From Woeseia sp. (lineage in GTDB: Bacteria > Pseudomonadota > Gammaproteobacteria > Steroidobacterales > UBA11654): DNA of 64,000 nt. The notes under the pieces were generated by a model that saw only the letters and a program-made list of their open reading frames with translations, was not told the DNA's origin and ran no database searches. Made by a program: the position numbers and the translations under genes. Shown here one piece after another: positions 38,881 through 48,014 of the stretch; the first letter of the stretch is position 1, and the number at the start of each line of letters is the position of its first letter. The DNA lies in contig BPCL01000006.1 of NCBI GenBank assembly GCA_019653755.1, positions 35,392 to 99,391 of the forward strand, given 5' to 3'.

Positions 38881-40150
38881 ATGAATCAACCACCAATAAA
38901 TCAAAACACACAGAAACAAGAGATATTGTCCTTTTCACAGATACCAGCAAGCTCATATAAAATTTTCTTTATTTGTTTAATTGGCGTAACTTTCGCGAAC
39001 TTAGATCATTCCATTTTTATTTTGGTCAGTGAAAAATTTCAAGAAGATTTTGGATGGAATCTAACAGATGTGGGTTGGTACGTAGCGATAACATTTTTTA
39101 TTTCAGGAATACTGTGTACTCAAGTTGGAGTTCTTACTGATCGCATTGGTAGAAAAAAATCACTATTAATCTCAACATTTTTAACTCCCATTTTTGTTGG
39201 TTTTCTAGCAATTGCTCCTAATACATTGTCAGTTTTGATTGCTAGAACTCTAGGGTTTACTGCAGCAGGAGCACAATCTCCTATTACACTTACAACAGTA
39301 ACCGAGTCGTCCCCACCAAGATTTAGAGGTTTGTTTACAGGTATTTTACAAATAGGTTTTCCGTTAGGCTGGTTTTTTGCCTCAATATTAGTAGTTTTTA
39401 TGATTGATAATTTAGGCATAAATTGGAGATATACATTTCTTTTAGCCTTCTTATTTGTCCCTTATGGTTGGGTTATCCATAAGTATTTACCAGAATCAAA
39501 AGTATGGCTTGAGGCTCAAAATAAGAAAACTGAGAACCAACCTAAGGCCAGTACTTTGGTTTTATTCTCAGAAAAGTACAGAAAGAAATCGCTCCTCTTA
39601 TTTTCAGGCCAATTTCTTTACGCTTTTGCCTATGGGAAGCACGTTAATGTTGGTTCTGTATTTTACGCAAGCAAGGAATTGGGAGATCGTTGATGCTATC
39701 AAGATAGTTGGGCTTTCATATGGTATAGGATCTTTTGGTTATATTGCCGCTGCAATTGTAGGAGAGTTTTTATTAATAAGAAGGAATACTATTATTTTAT
39801 GGGCACTGCTAGGAGGCCTAGCTTTTATTTATTTAATATGGATGGCTGATTCCTGGAATAAGGTATTGATTAGTTATGGGTTGATGACTTTGTTTTTTTA
39901 TGGTGCTTATGCTGTCATGGCAACCTTTATTGCTGAAAATTTCCCAGCAGAAGTTAGAGCAACAGGAGCCAGTTTTTGTGGAACATTAGCAATTAACTTG
40001 GGTTTTGGCTTGGGGCCTTTGGCTATAACCTATGCAGCTACTAATTATGGTTGGAATATGGGATATACAATAGTGGGCATTATACCAATAATCGCTGCCG
40101 CTCTTATTTTTCTATTCTTAAAACCTGTACCAAGAGAGGATGTTTTTTAA
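38881..40150 (+). CDS. MFS transporter, aromatic-acid/sugar-type (frameshifted)
   Basis: Inner-membrane major facilitator with twelve helices when rejoined (about 422 residues). The first frame holds TDRIGRKKSLL, the signature loop between TM2 and TM3, and PPRFRGLFTGI. The second frame begins within FAYG-STLMLVLYFTQARNWE and runs to KPVPREDVF, including FPAEVRATGASF. The frames meet near 39634-39638 (GGGAA), where one extra base explains the break. The style resembles aromatic-acid or dicarboxylate importers. Its place between the nitrilase and molybdoenzyme genes suggests it imports the island's substrate. A leader of 116 bases separates it from the divergent nitrilase. Confidence 0.82.
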
Positions 40151-40153
40151 AGC

Positions 40154-42925
40154 CTAGGCCTCTATATATCTTTCAAAGTCACACGTGTAATCATGGAAGG
40201 TGTGATTAGGTTCATAGGCGAATGGTCTCCATCCCAAATGCTCATAATCACCTACGAGGGATGTCGGCTTAATCAACCCCCCAGTTTGCACGACAGCACC
40301 AAAGTTTTGTCTATTTCTAAACATCATAGGATCCCAACCATGATACATATACATCATGTTAGGCCCCATAGCTGAGGTGACATGTGCTTGTGCTATGAAT
40401 GAGCCCGCTTTACTGAAAACTTTAATTAAATCGCCATCATCAACTCCTTTATTGCTTGCATCATCAGGGTTGACATACACATCAGGCTCACCCCTTTGAA
40501 GGCTAAGAAGGAAACTGTCGTCTCTCCACATACTATGGATCCCATGACGAGCATGTCCCATTAACATTTTCATAGGGTAGCCTTCATTAACCAGAGCATC
40601 TTTATGACGTGGTAAAACTTCATCAAACTCAAAGAACCAATCATGATCGATATAGAACTGTTGGCGGTGTGTTAGTGTTTTATAGCCAATTTTCTCATTT
40701 ACATTGTCCCAGATTTCAGAATAGTAAGGTGATTCCTTAGTGTGAACTGTTGTTTCGGATCCTTTATTTCTCAAAAAGCCTTTTTCAGCAAGCTCGTCAT
40801 AAGTGACATTTTGGATGCCACTTGAATTATCAAGAAGAAACTGAATCACATCCTTAACAGATTTGATAGTTCCATCGCTGGTAAAGTCATCATGGAATTT
40901 TTTAAAGTCTCTCTTAAAAGGCACACCAACAACATTATCATCAATCGGCTGTACATCTCTTGCCTTAGCTCTTATGGATATCGCTTTTGCCAGTCTTTCA
41001 TAGGCAGTCCAATCATCAACAGACTCGCCAAGTGGTTCCACGGCCTTATCTATAACCTGCATAAATGGAGTTCTTGGCTCTAAATGAAAATCGTGTCGTT
41101 CATAATGATGAGCAATCGGTAAAACATAATCAGAGTACATTGCAGTTGTACCCATATCGGTTGCAAAAGTCACAATCGTATCTAGTTTTCCGAATGCGTT
41201 TTCTCTCCAATGCTGACCCGAGGATCTCCAACTTGCAGCATTTGTGCCAGAAAACATTCCCATTTTCCAAGGAATCTTGGAGTAATCAGGGAACCAGCCT
41301 TTATCAACTGATTCCTGAAAATATTTATCATATTCTTCAGCAAGTTCTTCGCCATAAACGTCTTTATTTAATTCTTTCATGTTGCCATGAACATAATCCC
41401 ATCTTGATAGGGTAGCTACTCTAAAAGCAGCAACAGGGTTCCTCATCGCGAAAGGAAAGACTGCATCGTCTTTAGCTAAATTTGTTATCGTAAGTCCACC
41501 ACCTTCTTTCCCTGTATTGCCTGTTAGACACAGCAATAAAAATAGAGCTCTTTGCAGTAAATCACCATGTAGATATTTAGAAGCACGATAACCCGCATAG
41601 ATCATGCTGGGTTCAGCTTTAGCAAAAGTTCTTGCCACTTCTTTAATGACCTCAGCATTAATTCCTGTAATCGGTTCAGCAATCTCTGGCGTGTGATCTA
41701 AAGCTCTTTGTTTGGTTAACTCAAAAACCGTTGTAACCGTCACAGGACCATCTTTTGTTTCAATAACCCATTCTCCCTCTAACGCAGGATTTAGTTCTCC
41801 AAGATCTATTGAGGGCATTGGAGGTATAAGATGCTCCGGGGTGCCTGGAGGCGGAGGAGGAGGTGTACCTGTCCCTGGCGCTGCTTGAAGGCTCTCAGTA
41901 GCTTGGTCCCAAATATAAAAGAGATTATTTTTAGCGTTTGGGTCATCAACCATGTCTATTTCTCTAATGTACTTATAGTTGTCCTTTCTAACCAGGAAAG
42001 GTAGATCCGATTGCTCTTTTATATAATTTTCGTCGTAACTTTTATCATTTAGTATGGTGTGAACCATGGCCATTGCTAAAGCAATATCACTGCCTGGTTT
42101 AGGATTTAGCCACTTGCTGGAATGCATTGCTGTTGCATTAAAGTCAGGAGTTATAGTGATAACTTCAGTGCCGTTGTATTTCGCTTCCCAAAAAAAGTGA
42201 GCATCAGGAATACGCGTAACAGCTGGGTTACAGAACCAGATTAGACAACACTTTGATTTATAGATTTCCGCCATAGTATTGCCTAAAGTCACATGACCAT
42301 AGGTAATTTGAGCACCTGAAAAAAGATCGCCCACACCTGCAAATGCTTCCGGCATCTGTACTCCGCTCACATTTGCAAATCTGAGTATGCTGGCATATGA
42401 AGCTCTTTTCATAACCATTTGAGTACCTAATCCGCAGGTTACTGACTCAGGACCATGCTCGACGGTGTAATCAAGAAACTTATCTGCTATTTCCAACATT
42501 GCTTGATCCCAGGAAATCCTCTCCCATTGACCTTCTCCACGCTCAGTGTTCTCTTTTCGTTTCATTGGGTATAGGATTCTTTGTTTGCCATACATATATC
42601 TTGAATGACTCAGGCCTTTCTGACAGCCTCTAGGGCCATAATCTGGAGCATCGCTTGAAGCTCCGTATTCTCCCTGTTGTTCTTCTCTCCAAACCACTCC
42701 ATTTTTGACATAAACATTAAACGCACATTGACCGGTGCAATTGGTTCCATGAGTTGAATGGGTAACACTATCCCACGTCCATTTTTTTCTAGCTAGATCT
42801 TCCCAAGCCCTATAGGGTTCAGTTGATTGAGCAACAATTGATGATGAATAATTAAGTGCCGCTGAGGTGGCTACGGCAGAGCCTAAAATAAATTTTCTTC
42901 TGTTGGTCTTAAAGCTATTTTCCAT
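40154..42925 (-). CDS. TAT-exported molybdopterin oxidoreductase, type II DMSO-reductase family
   Basis: About 923 residues from the ATG at 42923-42925, which gives a twin-arginine signal (NRRKFILGSAVATSAALNYS). The H-x3-C-x3-C pattern (HGTNCTGQC) and RGCQKG form the FS0 iron-sulphur site of the group that includes nitrate reductase NarG, ethylbenzene dehydrogenase, dimethylsulfide dehydrogenase and steroid C25 dehydrogenase. GDLFSGAQ may hold the molybdenum Asp. Molybdopterin contacts include HSSKWLNPKPGSDIAL. A proline-rich insert (GTGTPPPPPPGTPEHL, about residue 350) is unusual. No iron-sulphur beta or heme gamma subunit is adjacent. It likely hydroxylates or reduces an organic substrate in the periplasm. 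Confidence 0.85.
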   Translation of the reverse strand: MENSFKTNRRKFILGSAVATSAALNYSSSIVAQSTEPYRAWEDLARKKWTWDSVTHSTHGTNCTGQCAFNVYVKNGVVWREEQQGEYGASSDAPDYGPRGCQKGLSHSRYMYGKQRILYPMKRKENTERGEGQWERISWDQAMLEIADKFLDYTVEHGPESVTCGLGTQMVMKRASYASILRFANVSGVQMPEAFAGVGDLFSGAQITYGHVTLGNTMAEIYKSKCCLIWFCNPAVTRIPDAHFFWEAKYNGTEVITITPDFNATAMHSSKWLNPKPGSDIALAMAMVHTILNDKSYDENYIKEQSDLPFLVRKDNYKYIREIDMVDDPNAKNNLFYIWDQATESLQAAPGTGTPPPPPPGTPEHLIPPMPSIDLGELNPALEGEWVIETKDGPVTVTTVFELTKQRALDHTPEIAEPITGINAEVIKEVARTFAKAEPSMIYAGYRASKYLHGDLLQRALFLLLCLTGNTGKEGGGLTITNLAKDDAVFPFAMRNPVAAFRVATLSRWDYVHGNMKELNKDVYGEELAEEYDKYFQESVDKGWFPDYSKIPWKMGMFSGTNAASWRSSGQHWRENAFGKLDTIVTFATDMGTTAMYSDYVLPIAHHYERHDFHLEPRTPFMQVIDKAVEPLGESVDDWTAYERLAKAISIRAKARDVQPIDDNVVGVPFKRDFKKFHDDFTSDGTIKSVKDVIQFLLDNSSGIQNVTYDELAEKGFLRNKGSETTVHTKESPYYSEIWDNVNEKIGYKTLTHRQQFYIDHDWFFEFDEVLPRHKDALVNEGYPMKMLMGHARHGIHSMWRDDSFLLSLQRGEPDVYVNPDDASNKGVDDGDLIKVFSKAGSFIAQAHVTSAMGPNMMYMYHGWDPMMFRNRQNFGAVVQTGGLIKPTSLVGDYEHLGWRPFAYEPNHTFHDYTCDFERYIEA

Positions 42926-42950
42926 AATGTTAATGTACCATAAAGATATT

Positions 42951-43595
42951 CTAAGCGTCATGTTGCCCAGGCAACACGAGAACTTTTCCACTAGCTTGCC
43001 CTATGGCGAATTCAACTAAATTCATTCTGTCATTGCCAAAGAAGAGTTGTTTATCCACGACCATAGTCGGGCTGCCATAACCCCCTTTACTGATAAGCTC
43101 CTGACAGTTAGATTGAATTATTTCATCCTGAAGATCATTCTGTATAGATTCTTCAAATGCTGCTATATCCATATCCAATTTTTCAGCAATATTTATTAGT
43201 ACTTGATCGTCTGATATATCTGCAAGGTCAGTAAAAAACGCTTTGAACACTTCCGAACTATAATCAACAATTTTATCTTCAGATAAGGCAAAAAAAGCTC
43301 CGCGAGATGCTTTTAAAGAGACACGATGGTCTAAGTTCTTATGCTCTTTAATGTCGAGACTGCAATAAGATGCCCAGTCTTGTAAATCTTTTTTCTTATA
43401 GTTTGTAATATATTTGGGGCTTTCTTTTTTAGGCTTATTTAATGCTTCACTTACTATTTCTAAATTAATAGGCTTCCACACTATAAGAGAAGCAGTTCGT
43501 GTAGCTGTTTGTATAAGCCTTTTATAGCCTAGATAGGTCCAAGGACAGCTGTAATCAAAATAAAATTCAACGCTAATTTGCTTATCATTCGTCAT
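42951..43595 (-). CDS. DsbA-family thioredoxin-fold protein (HCCA isomerase-like)
   Basis: A 214-residue thioredoxin-fold protein without a signal peptide. The active-site region reads YFDYSCPWTYLGYKRL, so there is a single Cys in a CPW context rather than CxxC. The cis-Pro loop is GGYGSPTMVV. This fits the 2-hydroxychromene-2-carboxylate isomerase/FrnE-like DsbA group, which includes glutathione-dependent isomerases of aromatic breakdown. It overlaps the acyl-CoA ligase gene by 11 bases and ends 25 bases before the molybdoenzyme start, placing it in the same operon. Confidence 0.75.
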   Translation of the reverse strand: MTNDKQISVEFYFDYSCPWTYLGYKRLIQTATRTASLIVWKPINLEIVSEALNKPKKESPKYITNYKKKDLQDWASYCSLDIKEHKNLDHRVSLKASRGAFFALSEDKIVDYSSEVFKAFFTDLADISDDQVLINIAEKLDMDIAAFEESIQNDLQDEIIQSNCQELISKGGYGSPTMVVDKQLFFGNDRMNLVEFAIGQASGKVLVLPGQHDA

Positions 43596-45120
43596 GATTT
43601 TTTCTCAATTCAGTTTTTAAAACTTTACCACCCGCATTTCTGGGAATCTCCTTAATAAACTCTATGATTTTTGGCACTTTTATTTTTGAGATTTCCTGTT
43701 CACAAAAAGATCGAATCTCTTCAGCATCCCCTTCACTAGAAGTTGTCGTGACGATATATGCCTTTATGGCTTCGCCCCATTTTTCATCTGGTATCCCAAT
43801 CACTGCAGCATCTGAAACATTTGGGTGTTTGAATAAGATTTCTTCGACTTCTCTTGGGTAAACATTAATGCCGCCTGATATAACCATATCTTTTTTACGA
43901 TCAACAATATATAAATAACCTTCTTCATCCTGTCTGGCCATATCGCCAACTGTCAACCAGCCATCGTGTAAGGCCTCTTTGGTCTCTTCAGATCTTTTCC
44001 AATAACCATTGAAAAGGTAGGGACTGGTTGAAAATAATTCTCCTACCTCATCAGCTTCACAATCCTTACCAGAGTCATTGAGTATTTTGATTTCTGTACA
44101 TGGAAACGCCTGTCCTACACACTGCTGTTTTCGAAGCTGATCATCTGGTCTTAGATTAGAGATAATTCCACCTTCTGTTGAACCATAAGTTTCATGAAGC
44201 AGACCATCACCAAATTGATCTACTAATTGTTCCTTAATTTGTTGAGGCAGGGCAGCCGCATTAGAAATGATAGTTTTTAATTGATGTTTTGAGGCTTTTT
44301 CAAGAACCGCCTTCTCAAGAGCAAGTATCCCATGGAAATGGGTTGGCACTCCAAAGAAACCAGAAATATTTTCGTCTACAAAAGTTGTTAGAATCCGCTC
44401 AGGATCGAACTGATCCATGATCTCTGCATAGCCACCAAAAAATATAGGAGCTAAGGAAAAAATCATTCCAGCGCCATGACACATTGGGGCAATGGCTAAA
44501 AAACGATCATCTGGAGAGTAGCAACCATACTCAACCGCCATTCCAAACAAAGTAAGAATTCTTGATCTATGTGGCACGAGAACACCTTTAGGTTGACCTG
44601 TTGTCCCTGAAGTGTAGGGAATAGTAAATACATCCCACTCCATCACGATAGGCCTATCTGCTATTGGTTTACTTCGACTAATCCATTCTTCGAGCTCATC
44701 GTTAATGGTCACAATCTTTTCAACGGTAGAAAACTCACTTTCGCTTAGAAATTTTGATGATGTTTCATCCACAAATAAGATCATAGCCTCAGAGTCATTG
44801 CATATAGCAACAATCTCATTGGCCGATAATTTAGGATTGATCGTTGCTATAGGGATCCCAGCTTGTGATGATCCCAATACAATCTCCATGTATTCAATTG
44901 AATTAGAGGCAACAATAGCGACATGACCTTTTTCTTCTTTTAGATTAGCTAATAAAGCTGAAGAGATCTTATCCATTCGCTCGACAAGATCCTTGTAACT
45001 TCTTGTCTTTTCACCATGTTTATAAGCAATCTTTTCTGGATTTCTAGACATGGCTGATCGTATCCCCTCTGGAATAGAAAGGTGTCTGAAGGTTTGAGGA
45101 AGATTTATGTTGTTGCTCAC
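43585..45120 (-). CDS. acyl-CoA ligase (AMP-binding family)
   Basis: A 511-residue class I adenylate-forming enzyme that activates a carboxylic acid to its CoA thioester. The P-loop is TIPYTSGTTGQPKGVLVPHRS (about residue 170), followed by HETYGSTEGG, GWLTVGDMA, and the hinge DRKKDMVISGGINVYPREVE. The late catalytic lysine is in NAGGKVLK. Specificity cannot be set from sequence; family relatives act on medium-chain, cyclohexyl or aryl acids. It is separated from the amidohydrolase by one base, so the genes from 45979 down to 40154 form one operon. Confidence 0.9.
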   Translation of the reverse strand: MSNNINLPQTFRHLSIPEGIRSAMSRNPEKIAYKHGEKTRSYKDLVERMDKISSALLANLKEEKGHVAIVASNSIEYMEIVLGSSQAGIPIATINPKLSANEIVAICNDSEAMILFVDETSSKFLSESEFSTVEKIVTINDELEEWISRSKPIADRPIVMEWDVFTIPYTSGTTGQPKGVLVPHRSRILTLFGMAVEYGCYSPDDRFLAIAPMCHGAGMIFSLAPIFFGGYAEIMDQFDPERILTTFVDENISGFFGVPTHFHGILALEKAVLEKASKHQLKTIISNAAALPQQIKEQLVDQFGDGLLHETYGSTEGGIISNLRPDDQLRKQQCVGQAFPCTEIKILNDSGKDCEADEVGELFSTSPYLFNGYWKRSEETKEALHDGWLTVGDMARQDEEGYLYIVDRKKDMVISGGINVYPREVEEILFKHPNVSDAAVIGIPDEKWGEAIKAYIVTTTSSEGDAEEIRSFCEQEISKIKVPKIIEFIKEIPRNAGGKVLKTELRKNHDE

Positions 45121-45121
45121 G

Positions 45122-45979
45122 CTATTGATTCAATTTGAACACTCGGATTGCATTTTCTCGGAGGATGAGATCTTTAGCCTCATCTCTAAAGTTGAGATCA
45201 TTGAATTCGTCAACTGCTCTTATTGGATCAATCACTGGCCAGTCAGTACCAAACATTACTTTGTGTCTGCCGTATGAATTTGCATAATGAACAAAAGCTT
45301 CAGGCCAGTACTTAGGCGCATAAGCATCGCCAGCAGTATAAACATTTTCATGTTTCCAACACATTGAAATCATCTCTTCAGTCCAAGGTATCCCAATATG
45401 TATACCAATGAGTTTTAGATCCGGGAAGTCAATCGCAACTTGATCTAGGTAAATAGGTCGTCCCACACTCGGTAATCTTCTGTTTCTCGAATAGATTAAG
45501 TTATGGCCGACTTGCATCATGATCGGTATATCAAGCTCACAACATTTAGCATAATAGGGATAGTACTTTCTATGATCTGGTGGTAGTTCACACCAGTGAG
45601 GATATAAATGCGCGCCAACAAAGCCATATTCCTTGACTGCGACTTCTAGATCCTTTAATCCTTCCATCCCTCTAAATGGATCAACACCAGCTAGTCCTGA
45701 AAATCTCTCGGGGTATTCTTGGCAGACACTATGAACGCTTTCATAAGGAACTTCAAAGCCCTCAGGCACTCTAATATCACCGCCTCTTACTGCTATCAAT
45801 AAGGATTTTTCAACACCAGCTTGATCCATCTTTTTAAGATAATCAGGAATCGTAACACCAGCCCTCATTTCTTCAGGCATCCTGATCTGTTTTTTGAAGT
45901 CTTCATCCAAACCAGTCTGCCCAAGCTCGACCTCTTGTGGAGTGAACATATTGACCACAATGTCGATGATACCGCTCAT
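45122..45979 (-). CDS. amidohydrolase family protein (COG2159/ACMSD-like)
   Basis: A 285-residue TIM-barrel protein of the group containing ACMSD and gamma-resorcylate decarboxylases. Retained features are HLYPHWCELP, IPIMMQVGH, IGIHIGIPWTEEM and FGTDWPV. The usual N-terminal metal pair HxH is replaced (IIDIVVNMFTP), so two metal ligands are missing. It may still act as a hydrolase or decarboxylase with a reduced metal site. It heads the minus-strand operon with the acyl-CoA ligase, DsbA-like protein and molybdoenzyme, 35 bases after the cupin gene. Confidence 0.82.
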   Translation of the reverse strand: MSGIIDIVVNMFTPQEVELGQTGLDEDFKKQIRMPEEMRAGVTIPDYLKKMDQAGVEKSLLIAVRGGDIRVPEGFEVPYESVHSVCQEYPERFSGLAGVDPFRGMEGLKDLEVAVKEYGFVGAHLYPHWCELPPDHRKYYPYYAKCCELDIPIMMQVGHNLIYSRNRRLPSVGRPIYLDQVAIDFPDLKLIGIHIGIPWTEEMISMCWKHENVYTAGDAYAPKYWPEAFVHYANSYGRHKVMFGTDWPVIDPIRAVDEFNDLNFRDEAKDLILRENAIRVFKLNQ

Positions 45980-46014
45980 TAGGTTTTATTTAGTCTTGGC
46001 TTAGCAATCAATAA

Positions 46015-46921
46015 TTACTGGCCGTCTAGATCCCATGGACCAGTTGATTTCGATCTTACCGGAATTCCGGCCATTAGCGGCGCCTGTGTTTCTGGATCAT
46101 AGTTGACCGCATCACCTTTCACGATGACATCAGAGTTTAATGTAACCCAGTTAATTAAGGCTCCATCTAATCTAAAGATCCAGCTCGTACCCATTTCTTC
46201 GCCGGCTGTGAAATGACCGTGTTTAACTTTAGCTGGCCTAAAGAAATACGTGCCAGGTGTAAATCGACCAAAGTTGTAATCCATATGACCTGTTAAAGTA
46301 TAGGCTTCCTCAAAGATTGGATGGTGTATAAGCCTATCATCCGTCCAGCCTGGAGGCGCCCATCCCAACATTGTGATAAATCCTTTTTCATTTTGCCCTT
46401 CAGGAGATGGATCATGGTATAAGATTTTCAGTTGCAAGAATCGTTGAGTATCACCTTCATATATATTGTCCATCCAATCCATTTTTGCTGAATCACAAAT
46501 AGTCAATACTCCTGCTTTTTCTGATGCGGTGTTCCCGCCCTCAGGTACGAAAATCACTCTTATCTGCTTCAGAGACTGAAAAACCCCAATCCCCATACTC
46601 TCTAAAAATAAGAACTTCAGAGCCTTTATCGACACTGATATCTGGGACTCTTAAACCCGCAGGCGCTCGCCAATACATACCAGGACCGAAGACGTTGTCT
46701 CCCATCTTCACTTTACCTTCAAGCACAAACCATTCTGTGTCCGCTTCATGATATCCACCAGGTCTATCCCATGCGGTTTCAAAGGAAAGTTTTGCTGAGC
46801 AAGAACCATCTTCTTCGTCATATGATAAATTTCTTTGCATGACTCTACCTGTTCCACCATGAAGTTCAGCAGGGTGCCAGCATAGGTCGCTTTGTTGAAT
46901 TAGTTCGACATGAGGTCTCAT
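46015..46921 (-). CDS. two-domain cupin protein, DUF4437-like (frameshifted)
   Basis: Two cupin barrels in one protein of about 300 residues. The N-terminal frame (46921 to about 46550) includes GGYHEADTEWFVLEGKVKMG and PGMYWRAPAG. The C-terminal frame (about 46550 to 46015) has HHPIFEEAYTLTGHMDY, FTPGTYFFRPAKVKHGHF. Each half keeps likely His/Glu metal ligands. The frames meet at 46544-46552 (SDF, then VPEGGN), where one extra base explains the break. Such proteins may be oxygenases, isomerases or sensors. It lies directly upstream of the amidohydrolase gene and probably starts the operon. Confidence 0.72.
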
Positions 46922-47044
46922 AAGTTAATACTCCTCTTATTATTGCTCCCCTAGAATATATGAAAGTTTTTAGTTGATAAAGAGTTGTCAAAATATTTTC
47001 ATTAAATCATAATCTAATCAGAGCTTAATTTAAGGAGAGGAAAG

Positions 47045-47320
47045 ATGGCTGACGTAAATTTAACATGGTCCGGTGTTGAGGTTACAGTTACAGATGAATA
47101 CTTGGATCTAACTAGAGTCTCAGTGAATATGGAACAAAGTAGAGCATTTAGAGATTGGAGAGTTCCAAGGGCAATAGAACTTGCACAAAGAAATCTCGAT
47201 GCTATGGAAGGTGATGATTCATCTGAAGAAACACAAGACATGTTGGCAATGTATATTGGAGAACTATATATCTGGCAAGAGGATGGCGAGTTAGTCGAGC
47301 CAGAAGTTAAATCGAACTAA
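47045..47320 (+). CDS. small acidic protein of unknown function
   Basis: A 91-residue acidic protein with no signal peptide or membrane segment: a beta-like N-terminus (MADVNLTWSGVEVTVTDEYL) followed by probable helices rich in Glu and Asp. A strong AAGGAGAGG ribosome-binding site lies just before the ATG. I do not recognise the family. It is followed 19 bases later by a membrane protein gene, and the two are probably co-transcribed. Confidence 0.7.
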   Translation: MADVNLTWSGVEVTVTDEYLDLTRVSVNMEQSRAFRDWRVPRAIELAQRNLDAMEGDDSSEETQDMLAMYIGELYIWQEDGELVEPEVKSN

Positions 47321-47339
47321 AACTAATTGAGGGTAGATA

Positions 47340-48008
47340 ATGGCTGAATATGAAATTTGGAAATTCTTGCACATTTGTATGTTTGTCTTCTGGCTTGGCA
47401 CTGATGTGGGAGTAATGCTTTGCTCAAAAAAATCAACAGATCCAAATCTTGGAGTAGAGGCTAGATTCCAAATGTTAGAAATGGCCTTGAAGATCGAATT
47501 ATTACCCAGAGTCATGTGGGTGATGGCGCTACCTTTTGGTGTGCAATTATCTAAGACAATGGGTTATATCGACCCATCTTCAATAACTTTAACAATGATG
47601 TGGCTATTTACACTGGCATGGTTAGTGATTAATGTTGGCGGTGCAGCAAATTTAAATGAGCCATGGGGGCAACAGCTTTCTAAAATTAATCGATTTATTG
47701 TAGCTTCACTAGGAGTTGGCCTGATCATAGTGGCTATATCGTCTTTCATGGGCTATGGACCCTATGAAGCCAATTCAGTGGCTCTCAAGGTTGGCTTATA
47801 TGGCTTGGTGAATTTAACTATACTTGGGATTGAAGTTGCATTTTTTCCATTAGGTTTAGCTTATGAAAGATTAGCAACAGAGGGATCTAGTCCAGAAATA
47901 GAATCTTCAATTAGTGGAGGAATGGACCTTACTCTTAGATGGGTGCATGCAACTTATATTTTAATATTCATTACAGCTTTTATTGGCGCCACAAAGATCG
48001 TCGGTTAA
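47340..48008 (+). CDS. polytopic membrane protein of unknown function
   Basis: A 222-residue inner-membrane protein with about five to six hydrophobic segments. It carries several histidines in or near helices (KFLHICMFVFWLGTD at the start, RWVHATYILIF at the end). That arrangement resembles small heme- or copper-associated membrane proteins (DUF2269/CopD-like), but I cannot assign it. It follows the small acidic protein by 19 bases and precedes mutY by six to 24 bases, depending on the mutY start. Confidence 0.7.
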   Translation: MAEYEIWKFLHICMFVFWLGTDVGVMLCSKKSTDPNLGVEARFQMLEMALKIELLPRVMWVMALPFGVQLSKTMGYIDPSSITLTMMWLFTLAWLVINVGGAANLNEPWGQQLSKINRFIVASLGVGLIIVAISSFMGYGPYEANSVALKVGLYGLVNLTILGIEVAFFPLGLAYERLATEGSSPEIESSISGGMDLTLRWVHATYILIFITAFIGATKIVG

Positions 48009-48014
48009 AAGTTT

